DNA of 29,248 nt from a virus: positions 1 through 29,248 of IMG/VR virus record IMGVR_UViG_3300007735_000580; one strand, written 5' to 3'. The translations under genes and the position numbers were made by a program. Positions 14,050 to 22,055 of the stretch are shown one piece after another. Under the pieces are notes generated by a model. That model was not told the DNA's origin and searched no databases. It was given only the letters and a program-made list of their open reading frames with translations. The stretch's first letter is position 1; the number at the start of each line of letters is the position of its first letter.

Positions 14050-16340
14050 GCAATCTTTTTAAGTCCAAGAAGACAGAAACCTCGAAGACGGAGATTGACC
14101 CGCAGGTCTATAACCGCATTTTGGAGAACCTCCAGTTTGCGGAGCAGGTCGCTGCGATTCCGTATGAGCCTTACCGTGGCATGATGGTCGCGCCGTTTAC
14201 ACGCGACTACATGGCCGGCGAGGATATGACGCGGCGCATTGCTCAGGAGGGCGGATTTGTCCCAGAGATTGAGCAGGCCGCTCGAGCGGCGCAGCAGGCC
14301 CTCGGTTACCAGCCGGAGCGCATTAGCGCAGAGCGTATCGGTGCATCGCTAGCAGGTGGCCCTGAGCGCGTCAGCGCGGGCCAGGTTGGTACTCAGTTCT
14401 CAGCTAGGAACATCGGCGCCTCCCTTGCCGGTGGCCCCGAGCGTGTGAGGGCTGGCAGGGTGGCCGCGCCGGCAGCGGCGCAGCAGATTAGCGCCGGGCA
14501 GGTCGGGACTAGGTTTGCCCCAGAGCGCATCCAAGCGGAGCGCATCGGAGCCTCTCTCGCTGGCGGCCCGCGGATGGTCTCTGCCGGGCAGGTCGGCACC
14601 ACCTTTGCGCCAGAGCGCATCGGCGCTGGCCGCGTCGGCACGACGTTTTCGGCGCGTGATGTTTCTGCGCCTGGCGCCGCGCCGATGGCGCAGGCGGCCT
14701 CCTTCCTTGGGCGCGACGTGGGCGGCGACCTAAGCGCCTACATGAACCCGTACCAGCAGGGGGTAGTTGACGTCGGGCTGTCTGACATCGACCGTGCGCA
14801 GGAGCAGGCGCGGATGCAGCGCGCACAGCGTGCGACTTCGGCGCGTGCCTTTGGCGGGTCGCGTGCTGCGATTGAAGAAGGCATCGCCGCCGGCGAGGCG
14901 GCGCGTGAGCGCAATCGGTTTGTTGCCGAGCAGCGCGCGCAGGGCTTCCGAGAGGCGGCCGCGCTGCGAGAGGCGGACGTTGGCCGGCAGCAGCAGGTTG
15001 CGCTTGCCAATCAGTCGGCGGCGCAGGAAGTGATGCGACTCGCGCAGGCGGGCCAGATCAGCAACCAAGAGCGTGACATGCGCCTGGGTCAGCTCGGCCT
15101 CACGGCAGAGACGACCAACGTGCAGGCCGATCTTGAGGCGGCACGGGCCAATCAGGCGGCGCAGCAGGAGGCACAGCGCCTCGCGCTGGCCGGGCAGACG
15201 ACCAACGTGCAGGCGCAACTTGAGGCAGAGCGCGCCAACCAGTCGGCGGTGCAGGAGTACATGCGCGCCGGGTTGACCGCCGAGCAGGCGAACCAGCAGG
15301 CGCAGATGGACGCGGCTGCGCGTAACCAGCAGGCGCAGCAGGAGGCGCAGCGGCTTGGGCTTACTGCCGAGACCACGAACGTGCAGGCTGCTCTCGAGGC
15401 CGCCCGTGCGAACCAGCAGGCACAGGCCGAGCGTGAAAGGCTGGCCGCGCAGACCGGGCAGTTTAACGTGCAGTCTGGCCTTGAGGCTGCTCGCGCTAAC
15501 CAGTCGGCGGTTCAGCAGTACATGCAGATGGGCCTCAGTGCAGAGCAGGCAAACCAGCAGGCTCAGCTTGACGCGCAGCGCCTTGGCAGTCAGGCACAGC
15601 AGTTTAACGTGCAGTCCCGGCTTGAGGCGTCGCGTGCGAACCAGGCCGCCACTCAAGAGTACATGCGGATGGGCCTGTCGGCAGAGGAGGCCAACCAGCG
15701 CGCAATGATGGAGGCCGCGCAGCGTAACCAGGCCGCTGGCCTTGAGGGTGCGCAGTTCCGACTCGGCGCTGGGCGCAACCTTGCTGATTACGGCCAGATG
15801 GCGCTGCAAAATCGCTACGGCGCCGGCGCGGCCATGATGGGTTTAGGCTCTGCGCAGCAGAATCTGTACCAGCAGTTCCTCAACGCGCAGCGCGAGGAAG
15901 ACCTGCGCCGTCAGCAGTTCCCGCTCCAACAGCTTGCGATCCGGCAGGGTGCTGTTAGCGCAAGCCCATATAACGTGAGCCAGACGGGCACTGTGACAAG
16001 CCGGCCGAGCTACTGGCAGATGGCGCAACAGGTCTTCGGATCTGATGAAGACATGAAGACCAACATGAAGACCATCAAGAACCCACTCGATAAGGTCAAT
16101 CGTCTCAAAGGCATTGAATTTGAGTGGGAAGACGGGTATGGGTCAAAAGAGGGTGAGGATGAGGGCGGCGAAAAAGATATGAGCGTATCAGCACAAGATG
16201 TTGAAAAGATAATGCCGAGCGCCGTGTCACGTCGTCAATCTGACGGAATGCGCCAAGTTGGCGTTCCGCAGTTGATTGGACTCCTAACCGAGGCGGTCAA
16301 GGAGCTTGATAAAAAGGTTAGCAAGAAGGGCGGGAAATAA
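14046..16340 (+). CDS. Large repeat-rich virion protein with second S74-type chaperone end
   Basis: A 764-residue protein. Residues 1-90 are a unique head (LFKSKKTETSKTEID, PYEPYRGMMVAPFTRDY). Residues 92-206 repeat (ERIGASLAGGP, then ERVSAGQVGT). YMNPYQQGVVD at 232-242 and ATSARAFGGSRAAIEEG at 263-279 are a pair I know from many environmental phage structural proteins. Residues 345-560 are Gln/Ala-rich with about 29-residue periodicity (TNVQAxLEAxRANQ, GLTAEQANQ). From Ser666 it ends in an S74-type domain: SDEDMK (Ser666, Lys671), LDKVNRLKGIEFEW, VSAQDVEKIMP, QLIGLLTEAVKELDKK. It is probably a trimeric needle, fibre or ejection protein that cleaves itself. The start is ATG overlapping the previous stop. 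Confidence 0.75.
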   Translation: MSNLFKSKKTETSKTEIDPQVYNRILENLQFAEQVAAIPYEPYRGMMVAPFTRDYMAGEDMTRRIAQEGGFVPEIEQAARAAQQALGYQPERISAERIGASLAGGPERVSAGQVGTQFSARNIGASLAGGPERVRAGRVAAPAAAQQISAGQVGTRFAPERIQAERIGASLAGGPRMVSAGQVGTTFAPERIGAGRVGTTFSARDVSAPGAAPMAQAASFLGRDVGGDLSAYMNPYQQGVVDVGLSDIDRAQEQARMQRAQRATSARAFGGSRAAIEEGIAAGEAARERNRFVAEQRAQGFREAAALREADVGRQQQVALANQSAAQEVMRLAQAGQISNQERDMRLGQLGLTAETTNVQADLEAARANQAAQQEAQRLALAGQTTNVQAQLEAERANQSAVQEYMRAGLTAEQANQQAQMDAAARNQQAQQEAQRLGLTAETTNVQAALEAARANQQAQAERERLAAQTGQFNVQSGLEAARANQSAVQQYMQMGLSAEQANQQAQLDAQRLGSQAQQFNVQSRLEASRANQAATQEYMRMGLSAEEANQRAMMEAAQRNQAAGLEGAQFRLGAGRNLADYGQMALQNRYGAGAAMMGLGSAQQNLYQQFLNAQREEDLRRQQFPLQQLAIRQGAVSASPYNVSQTGTVTSRPSYWQMAQQVFGSDEDMKTNMKTIKNPLDKVNRLKGIEFEWEDGYGSKEGEDEGGEKDMSVSAQDVEKIMPSAVSRRQSDGMRQVGVPQLIGLLTEAVKELDKKVSKKGGK
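14319..14663 (+). repeat. Irregular coding repeats 'IGASLAGGP / SAGQVGT'
   Basis: Three copies of IGASLAGGP (residues 98-106, 123-131, 167-175) and several of (S/R)AG(Q/R)VGT alternate in this stretch. DNA copies are similar but not identical. The spacing is uneven, unlike the exact periods in the 8742 gene. Confidence 0.75.
15078..15725 (+). repeat. Gln/Ala-rich coding repeats, about 29-residue period
   Basis: GL(T/S)AE recurs at residues 351, 409, 438, 496 and 543 and (T)NVQ at 358, 387, 445, 474 and 521 of the protein, mostly in steps of 29, 30 or 58. The period and Ala/Gln/Leu composition suit a long coiled-coil rod. The GC-rich low-complexity DNA also opens a long false frame on the other strand. 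Confidence 0.75.
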
Positions 16341-16341
16341 C

Positions 16342-16629
16342 ATGAATCCTCTTGATCTTGTTCTCAAGTCATTGATGTCTGGTGGCGGGGCTGGCGCAAA
16401 CAGCGGCGTACTAGACATGTCTTTTTCTAACATTTCAAAGAACCTACTAAAAAAGCAAGGAAATATGGAAGAAGAAGACTTGAGCAGCTTTATTCGTCGC
16501 CCGAAAATGAGCGATATGAGAGGCGAATTTTCTGGCTCATCTACCCAGTATTTACCGGGTAGGTTGTATGGCGGCGCTTACAAAGCACTAGGTGGTCGCC
16601 GTGTTCTCGGCGGACTTCTCGGAGATTGA
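16342..16629 (+). CDS. Unknown phage protein between virion genes (95 aa)
   Basis: A 95-residue Gly/Ser/Met-rich protein: PLDLVLKSLMSGGGAGANSG, then MSFSNISKNLLKKQG and a C-terminal LPGRLYGGAYKALGGRRVLG. I do not recognise it. The start ATG lies one base after the stop of the S74-ended gene; a longer upstream start would overlap that gene. The composition resembles the small internal proteins of podoviruses, and the next two genes look like ejection proteins, so it may be packaged in the head. Confidence 0.6.
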   Translation: MNPLDLVLKSLMSGGGAGANSGVLDMSFSNISKNLLKKQGNMEEEDLSSFIRRPKMSDMRGEFSGSSTQYLPGRLYGGAYKALGGRRVLGGLLGD

Positions 16630-16630
16630 C

Positions 16631-17776
16631 ATGGCGACTAGATTTCAAAAGTTGATTGGCGGTCTTCTTGGTGAAGACGTTGAGAAGATGAGCGAAGAAG
16701 AGCGACGTAAGTTGGCTCGCGAGGGTAGCTTGAGCGCGATTGCCGGGATGCTTACTGGCTCTGGCCTACTTGGTGGACTTGGTGCGTATGGAACCGGATT
16801 GCAGGAAAGACGCGCTGCCAAGGAAAAATCCGACAAAGAGGCCAGAGCCGCACAAGACATTCAGCAAGCGCGTGCCGCGATTGCTGGCCGACTTGGCGCA
16901 CGAGGAGAGGATGTTGGTGAGCAGACTCAGCTCGAGGAAGTGCGCCCAATGTCTGGGATGGGGCTGCAGGGCCTCATGGCATCTGCTGCCGGCTCTGCTG
17001 CAATTCAGGCAGACCCGCAGTTGGCTGAGATGATGAAGCAGCGCACCGGGCAGCAGGTTGTCGGTGGCGCTTTGTATGATCGCGCAACTGGTCAGTTTAT
17101 CCAGCCGCCTACTGGGCCGAAGAAGGTCGATCGTGAGGTTGATGTTGGTAATGCCAAGATCGTCTTTTACAGCGACGGCTCTCAAGAAACGTTTCGGAAG
17201 GGGCTGGCGCCTACTGCGACATCTGCAACTGGTCGCCCAGAACTAAGCAAAGACGAACGCGATAGAATATATTCTGCTCGAGATAAGATTTCCGCATCTT
17301 CTGAAAGCATTGCTGCGCTTCAAGAGGCAAGGAGACTTAGTGATCTTGCTTATGAAGGGCCACTCGCTGGGGTTAGGGCAACTGGGGCCGCTGCCTTTCC
17401 TGGCAAGTTTGAGCCAGAGGGGACTCAGGAAACGATTGAATTTGACTTGCTTTTGAAGCAGCAAATTCTCCCGCAACTTAAAGAAATCTTCGGGGCGGCT
17501 CCAACAGAAGGCGAACGAAAGATCTTGTTAGAGCTGCAAGGTTCATCTTCATTGTCAAAACCAGTCAGAAACAAAATGCTCGATAGAGCAATAGAGGCTG
17601 CACAGCGGCGAATGGCTCTTAGACAACAAGAAGTTGATGATATCTTGCAAGGAACGTACTTCATGCCAGGCCGCGACGTGAAAGTTCCGGCACCCGTTCA
17701 AGCCCCGCCAGCTGGCGGCGGAAATTATATTTATGACCCACGAAGCGGAAAGATAATTCCAGCGAGGAAGCCGTAA
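16631..17776 (+). CDS. Putative internal virion/DNA ejection protein (381 aa)
   Basis: A 381-residue protein. An amphipathic and then Gly-rich hydrophobic stretch (about residues 28-55, AIAGMLTGSGLLGGLGAYGTGL) could insert in membranes, followed by an Ala/Arg/Gln coiled coil (to about 95). Later IEFDLLLKQQILPQLKEIFGAAPTEGERKILLELQGS is a pattern common in phage ejection and 'pilot' proteins. It ends in a Pro/Gly tail. GGAG precedes ATG 16631. It overlaps the next gene by one base (TAATG), so both are probably made in similar amounts. The internal-protein role is inferred from position, composition and this motif. Confidence 0.6.
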   Translation: MATRFQKLIGGLLGEDVEKMSEEERRKLAREGSLSAIAGMLTGSGLLGGLGAYGTGLQERRAAKEKSDKEARAAQDIQQARAAIAGRLGARGEDVGEQTQLEEVRPMSGMGLQGLMASAAGSAAIQADPQLAEMMKQRTGQQVVGGALYDRATGQFIQPPTGPKKVDREVDVGNAKIVFYSDGSQETFRKGLAPTATSATGRPELSKDERDRIYSARDKISASSESIAALQEARRLSDLAYEGPLAGVRATGAAAFPGKFEPEGTQETIEFDLLLKQQILPQLKEIFGAAPTEGERKILLELQGSSSLSKPVRNKMLDRAIEAAQRRMALRQQEVDDILQGTYFMPGRDVKVPAPVQAPPAGGGNYIYDPRSGKIIPARKP

Positions 17777-19446
17777 TGCCTACCGTATTCGTCGAGGGGA
17801 TTGGCCGAGTCAGCTTCCCTGACTCCATGACGACTGCGCAGATTGAGGCTGCAATCCAAAAGATGCAACCTCCGACAAAAGCGCCAGAGATGGGCGCCTT
17901 GGAGCGCTTTGGCCGTGGCGCGTTACAGTCAGTCACAGACATTGGTTACGGCGCACAGCAACTTGGCGCAGAGGCTGGCGCAGCGCTTGGTCTAGTTGAG
18001 CCTAAAACCGTGCAGCGCCTGCGCTCAGAGCAGGACGTGAGATCTGCAGAAGCGGCGCCTTACATGGATACTGGCGCTGGGAAGCTTGGGTATATGGCCG
18101 GATCCATCGGCTCTATGCTGCTGCCAGGCGCTGCTCTCGGGCGCGTCAGTGGTGCTGCTGGCCGTATCGGTCAAGGCATCACCGCCCCCAAAACTCTTGC
18201 AGGTGCAGCTGGCGTCGGAGGCACGATGGGCGCTTTGCAGCCGGTCGGGCAGGATGAGGAAAGAAAATCAAATGTAGCCACTGGTGCGATTGGTGGGATG
18301 GCCGGACAAGCTATTGCACGCGGACTATCCAGAATTGCACGGCCAAGCTCGAGCACAACCTCCCCACAAGTTGCAAAAGCAGTTAGCAGATTAGAAAGCG
18401 CTGGCGTCCCTGTTGATATTGCCGAGCAAACAGGGTCAGAAAACTTGCGAATGATTCGCAGGTTTTTGACTGACAACCCGATATCTGCAAGCAGAATGAA
18501 AAAAGGGCAAGAGGCCACGCAAACGGCATTTAATCGCGCTGCGCTCAAGCTCATCGGCGAGCAGGGCGATGCGGCAGTTCCAGAAGTGCTAGCTCGCGCT
18601 GATGACCGCATCGGCAGCGTCATGGATGACATTGCAGCGCGAAACAAGGTCAAGGTCGATGACACCATGCTTTCGGAGTTGGCGGCAATTGAGGCCACCG
18701 CTGGGATGACGCTCGATGCGGCGCAGTTGGCGCCTATTCGCGCGCAGCTCAATAACATACTCTCAAAGGTTGACAAGGATGATCGCATCTCTGGTGAGGC
18801 ATATCAGCGGATCAGAACGCTGGCCGCAGACCTTGGGCGCAATCCTGCGCTGTCCGGAGTTTCGCGCCAGTTGCGCGAGACGGTAGACTCCGCACTTGAG
18901 CGAACCGCTGGAAAGGCGGACGCGGATGCGTTGAAGCAGGCGCGCAAGCAGTACCGCAACTTGATGAAGCTGCTGGACTCTATCGGCACGTCTGAGATTG
19001 GCGATATCAGCATTCCGAAACTGGCTGCAGCCACGTCCACAAAGCGTGAGCGTGGCGCCGCATTGATGAACCGCGGTGATGCTGACATGGCACGCTTGGC
19101 GCGTAGCGCCATGACCATGCGTGATGCTTTCCCGCAGTCTGGTACGGCTCCGCGTGCAGCGCTGCAGGCTTATGGGCAGGCCTTAGCGCCAGGACTTGCT
19201 GGAGCAGGCTATGGGGCTATGCAGGGCGAGTCTCCAAGTGAGGCCGCGTCAATGGCTATCGCTGGCGGCTTATTGGGTATTGGCGCACCTGCCGCAGCCG
19301 CCCGCGCCTATCAGAATCCTGCGCTCCAGCAGTACATCATGCGTGGCGTACAAAACGACCCGCTTCGCCGTGCCATGCTCTCCAACGCGCTGCGCGGCGG
19401 GCTGACGTACGGGGCACCTGCTGGCTTGCTTACACCGGGGAAATAA
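17776..19446 (+). CDS. Putative DNA ejection/internal core protein (556 aa)
   Basis: A 556-residue protein. The N-terminus VFVEGIGRVSFPDSMTTAQIEAAI is the short beta-hairpin seen at the start of many podovirus internal core proteins. Residues about 100-180 are Gly/Ala-rich with possible membrane-active helices (MAGSIGSMLLPGAALGRV). The middle (about 190-420) is helical and charged, and the end again is Ala/Gly-rich (ALAPGLAGAGYGAM, AIAGGLLGIGAPAAA). In T7 and P22 such proteins leave the head first and form a conduit across the envelope. No transglycosylase motif was found. The start overlaps the previous stop by one base. Confidence 0.65.
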   Translation: MPTVFVEGIGRVSFPDSMTTAQIEAAIQKMQPPTKAPEMGALERFGRGALQSVTDIGYGAQQLGAEAGAALGLVEPKTVQRLRSEQDVRSAEAAPYMDTGAGKLGYMAGSIGSMLLPGAALGRVSGAAGRIGQGITAPKTLAGAAGVGGTMGALQPVGQDEERKSNVATGAIGGMAGQAIARGLSRIARPSSSTTSPQVAKAVSRLESAGVPVDIAEQTGSENLRMIRRFLTDNPISASRMKKGQEATQTAFNRAALKLIGEQGDAAVPEVLARADDRIGSVMDDIAARNKVKVDDTMLSELAAIEATAGMTLDAAQLAPIRAQLNNILSKVDKDDRISGEAYQRIRTLAADLGRNPALSGVSRQLRETVDSALERTAGKADADALKQARKQYRNLMKLLDSIGTSEIGDISIPKLAAATSTKRERGAALMNRGDADMARLARSAMTMRDAFPQSGTAPRAALQAYGQALAPGLAGAGYGAMQGESPSEAASMAIAGGLLGIGAPAAAARAYQNPALQQYIMRGVQNDPLRRAMLSNALRGGLTYGAPAGLLTPGK

Positions 19447-19449
19447 ACC

Positions 19450-19602
19450 ATGGATCTCTTCGAGATATTCACCCGCGCCTGGCCCGTAATACTGGCCCTC
19501 ATCACGCTCATCATCGTGCTGTCAAAGCTCGACCTGCGCGTGGCGGTGCTCGAGGAGAAGGTAAAGACGCTGTTTGACCTTATCAACAAGGGGCGCCCGT
19601 AA
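19450..19602 (+). CDS. Single-TM small protein at start of lysis block (50 aa)
   Basis: A 50-residue protein with one membrane helix (about 10-25, AWPVILALITLIIVLSKL) and a C-terminal amphipathic helix (VAVLEEKVKTLFDLI). GGGGA lies upstream of the ATG and its stop abuts the ATG of the holin gene. Position and shape suggest a holin partner, antiholin or spanin-like element, but no lipobox or outer-membrane anchor is visible. Not a recognised family. Confidence 0.65.
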   Translation: MDLFEIFTRAWPVILALITLIIVLSKLDLRVAVLEEKVKTLFDLINKGRP

Positions 19603-20064
19603 ATGGAAACACTGCTCGGCGGTATCTTCGGCGGCGTGCTGCGCCTTGCCCCAGAGGCGCTCAAGTTCTTTGATGCCAAGAACGAGCGCAAGCACGAGCT
19701 TGCCATGCTCGAGACGGAGATGAAGTTCGCGCAGGCCAAGGCAGAGGCCGAGATGCGCAAGACTGAGGCACAGATGACGTTGGCCGAGGTGCAGGCGATT
19801 GGTGAGGCGTTCAAGGAGCAAGCCGAGACGGCAAAATCTGCCGGCTGGTTTGTTGCCGCGCTTTCCGCTTTGGTGCGACCGCTTGTGACTTACGCCTTTG
19901 TAATCGCCTACTTTGCCGTCAAGCTTGCCACCTACCTGCTTGCCATCCAGCAGGGCGGGGACTGGAAGGACGTAATCCTCAAGCTCTGGACAGAGGATGA
20001 CGTGACCATCCTTTTCAGCATCCTTTCTTTCTGGTTCGTCTCAAGATCGCTCGAAAAGAAGTGA
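19603..20064 (+). CDS. Holin, 3-TM GTA/phage type
   Basis: A 153-residue protein: LGGIFGGVLRLAPEALKFFD, then DAKNERKHELAMLETEM and a charged helix, then membrane segments around residues 81-116 and 134-148 (VRPLVTYAFVIAYFAV; ILFSILSFWFVSRSL). This matches the 3TM phage/GTA holin family, which permeabilises the inner membrane and lets endolysin reach the wall. It sits one base before the endolysin gene, the standard lysis order. The start is ATG directly after the previous stop with AAGGGG upstream. Confidence 0.78.
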   Translation: METLLGGIFGGVLRLAPEALKFFDAKNERKHELAMLETEMKFAQAKAEAEMRKTEAQMTLAEVQAIGEAFKEQAETAKSAGWFVAALSALVRPLVTYAFVIAYFAVKLATYLLAIQQGGDWKDVILKLWTEDDVTILFSILSFWFVSRSLEKK

Positions 20065-20065
20065 C

Positions 20066-20530
20066 ATGGCAGCCAGTAATCTGGACGAGGCGCTAGAACT
20101 CGCCGCAGAGCTTTGCCGCCATTTTGAGGGGTTCAGAGGCAAGCCCTACATCTGCCCTGCCGGCTACCCTACCATCGGCTACGGAACGGTCTACAAGCCC
20201 GACGGCACCCGCGTAACCATGGACGACCCGCCTATCTCTAAGGCACAGGCCGACGAGTGGCTGCTGTCCGAGCTGCGGTCAAACTATGGCGCTGGCGTGC
20301 TCAAGGCAAGCCCAAATCTAATAAATCACCCGAAGGTGTTGGCAGCGGCCATTGATTTTGCTTACAATCTCGGCGTCCCGCGATACCGAGCCAGCACGTT
20401 ACGCAAACGAGTGGAGGCAGAGCAATGGGACGAGGCAAAGGCGCAGCTGATGCGATGGACAAAGGCCGGCGGTCGAGAACTGCCAGGGTTGGTTCGTCGC
20501 CGCAAAGCGGAAGCGAGCCTCCTACCGTAA
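20066..20530 (+). CDS. Endolysin, GH24 lysozyme (muramidase)
   Basis: A 154-residue glycoside hydrolase 24 lysozyme that cuts the MurNAc-GlcNAc bond of peptidoglycan. The catalytic triad is visible as E-x8-C-x5-T: Glu21 in HFEGF, Cys30 and Thr36 in TIGYG. Also typical are the central AAIDFAYNLGVPRYRASTL and the C-terminal GLVRRRKAEASL. There is no signal or SAR-type N-terminal membrane helix, so export should depend on the holin just upstream. The last 106 bp overlap the next gene in another frame. Length is normal for the family. Confidence 0.92.
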   Translation: MAASNLDEALELAAELCRHFEGFRGKPYICPAGYPTIGYGTVYKPDGTRVTMDDPPISKAQADEWLLSELRSNYGAGVLKASPNLINHPKVLAAAIDFAYNLGVPRYRASTLRKRVEAEQWDEAKAQLMRWTKAGGRELPGLVRRRKAEASLLP

Positions 20531-20832
20531 AGCCTAGCCGTGATGGCACCCCGCGCCATTTTCAATTAGCCGCCCACACCATAAACATCCGCATTGTCAG
20601 CCCTGGCCGCTGGAAGCACGGCAAGGGCTGCGTTGGCATTTGGTTGCCGGATCAGTACCGTATAGAAATCATCTCGAGTTGCCGAGGTTCTAATCGCGCC
20701 CAAGTCCTTTGCCACGAGGCAATACACGCCATGCTTGATATTGCTGGGCATGATGACTTGTCGCGTGACGAGCAACTGGTGGATCGTTTGGGGCACCTAC
20801 TCGCGCAGATGCTCACTACCCTCACGGAATGA
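20425..20832 (+). CDS. HExxH zinc metallopeptidase-like protein
   Basis: A 135-residue protein with CHEAIHAML (His97, Glu98, His101), a classic zinc metalloprotease motif, followed by DLSRDEQLVDRLGHLLAQML, which offers acidic third-ligand candidates. Similar small HExxH proteins are common in phages and are of unknown substrate. The ATG at 20425 has GGAGG seven bases upstream, and no start lies nearer the conserved part except ATG 20455, so the first ~35 residues (basic, Pro/Ser-rich) are read from endolysin DNA in a different frame. It overlaps the next gene by ATGA. It may aid lysis or virion maturation; this is not shown. Confidence 0.7.
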   Translation: MGRGKGAADAMDKGRRSRTARVGSSPQSGSEPPTVKPSRDGTPRHFQLAAHTINIRIVSPGRWKHGKGCVGIWLPDQYRIEIISSCRGSNRAQVLCHEAIHAMLDIAGHDDLSRDEQLVDRLGHLLAQMLTTLTE

Positions 20833-21572
20833 AACGCCACCTCATCATACCCGACGCGCAGGTTAAGCCTGGCGGCAACACTGAGCACATCAACTGGGCT
20901 GGCGAGGCGATCCTCGAGTACCGGCCGGACGTGATCGTGTGCCTTGGCGACTGGTGGGACTTGCCCTCGCTCAACAGCCACGCCGAGAAGGGCAGCGCCG
21001 AGTTAGAGGGGGCGCGCTACCAGGAAGACATCGACGCCGGGAACAAGGCCTTTAAGTTACTTGATGGCTACCTCAAGAGGTCGCGCAGCAAGACGTGGCA
21101 GCCGCGCAAGGTGTTTCTCGAGGGAAATCACGAGAACCGCGCAAACCGCGTCGCAAAAAACGATCCAAAGTGGCAGGGCATTATCGGCTCGCAGAACTGC
21201 CAGACGCTGGACTGGGAGCGGCACAAGTTCCTAAAGATCGTGGAGATCGACGGGATCGCATATTGCCACTACTTCGCCAACCCGTTCAGCGGCAAGCCCA
21301 TCGGCGGAACTATCGTCAGCCGCCTCAACAACATCGGAAAGTCATTTGTGCAGGGGCACCAGCAGGGCTTTTTGTACGCGAGCAAGCAGTACCCAGACCA
21401 TGTGAAGCATGGGCTGGTGGCTGGGCGGTTCTATTTAGAACACGAGTCGTACCGCCCAGACGACGTGCAGGCGTCGGAGTGGAACGGCCTTGTCGTACTC
21501 AACGGCGTGCGTAGGGGAGACTACGACCTAATGCCGCTGCGCATGGACTACCTGCGCCGTAAATACGGATAG
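20829..21572 (+). CDS. Calcineurin-like metallophosphoesterase
   Basis: A 247-residue phosphoesterase-fold protein: PDAQ (Asp9, with Gln11 where most members have His), GDWWD (40-44), GNHEN (99-103), His147 and GHQQ (176-179) in place of GHxH. These metal-binding motifs occur in order. Some phage members I recall also have 'PD.Q', so the Gln is likely a subfamily trait. Possible substrates include nucleotides, signalling nucleotides or DNA ends. It is the last gene of the rightward late block; the leftward operon ends four bases beyond its stop, with no terminator hairpin between them. Confidence 0.85.
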   Translation: MKRHLIIPDAQVKPGGNTEHINWAGEAILEYRPDVIVCLGDWWDLPSLNSHAEKGSAELEGARYQEDIDAGNKAFKLLDGYLKRSRSKTWQPRKVFLEGNHENRANRVAKNDPKWQGIIGSQNCQTLDWERHKFLKIVEIDGIAYCHYFANPFSGKPIGGTIVSRLNNIGKSFVQGHQQGFLYASKQYPDHVKHGLVAGRFYLEHESYRPDDVQASEWNGLVVLNGVRRGDYDLMPLRMDYLRRKYG

Positions 21573-21576
21573 CCAC

Positions 21577-21807
21577 TCACCCCTTGACTTGAATCTTCGG
21601 CCTGGCGCGAACGTGGTTGGCAAAGTTCTTGCCCTCATCAGACCATGTAACAGATTCGCACAGCTTTGCACACGCCTCGCGCTCTTCGGCGGCAACGATA
21701 GCGGCGAAGCGTTCAAGTTCAGGCCATGTAATAACACCGGATTCTTTTATCCACGCCATCGGCAACTTCGCATCCCTAGCTATGCGGATGATGTCGTTGT
21801 GGGTCAT
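21577..21807 (-). CDS. Small conserved phage protein with EREACAKLCE motif (76 aa)
   Basis: A 76-residue protein: MTHNDIIRIARDAKLP, then LERFAAIVAAEEREACAKLCESV. This 'LERFAALVAAEEREACAKVC' pattern is very widespread among small phage early proteins with no known function. AAGGAG nine bases upstream fixes ATG 21807. It is the last gene of the leftward operon and its start overlaps the previous stop (ATGA). The paired Cys residues might bind metal. Confidence 0.75.
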   Translation of the reverse strand: MTHNDIIRIARDAKLPMAWIKESGVITWPELERFAAIVAAEEREACAKLCESVTWSDEGKNFANHVRARPKIQVKG

Positions 21808-21989
21808 CGCGGTTGCTCCTTCCACAGCCTGTAATCGTACTGCTTGATCCCACGGTACACCGCCGTCGATAGATGGTAGTGCGGGACTCCCCACTGCTGG
21901 ATCAAGTCTTTGTACTTGACGTTCCTACCGTTTGCTTTTTGCTTACGGTCGAGCAAGACCTTGTATTGCTCAAACGAAATTGTAGGCAT
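21804..21989 (-). CDS. Small possible DNA-binding protein (61 aa)
   Basis: A 61-residue basic protein: SFEQYKVLLDRKQKANGRNVKY, then DLIQQWGVPHYHLSTAVYRGIKQYDYRLWKE. The second half looks like a helix-turn-helix with the 'YRGIKQYDYRLWK' tail seen in small phage regulators, but I cannot name a family. The ATG follows an in-frame TTG; the ribosome site is weak. It is separated by 66 bp from the DUF3310 gene and coupled by ATGA to the next gene. Confidence 0.6.
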   Translation of the reverse strand: MPTISFEQYKVLLDRKQKANGRNVKYKDLIQQWGVPHYHLSTAVYRGIKQYDYRLWKEQPR

Positions 21990-22055
21990 CAAAGTTCCGG
22001 CTGGCGCGACGGGGCCGGTGCTCCGAAGTGTGTATCGCGCGCCTCGTGTGGTGGG

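Noticed and set aside
14730-15809. A 359-codon open frame on the minus strand
   Set aside because: It lies opposite the Gln/Ala-rich repeats; GC-rich low-complexity coding DNA often leaves the reverse frame open. The product is Leu/Arg/His-rich with no recognisable motif.
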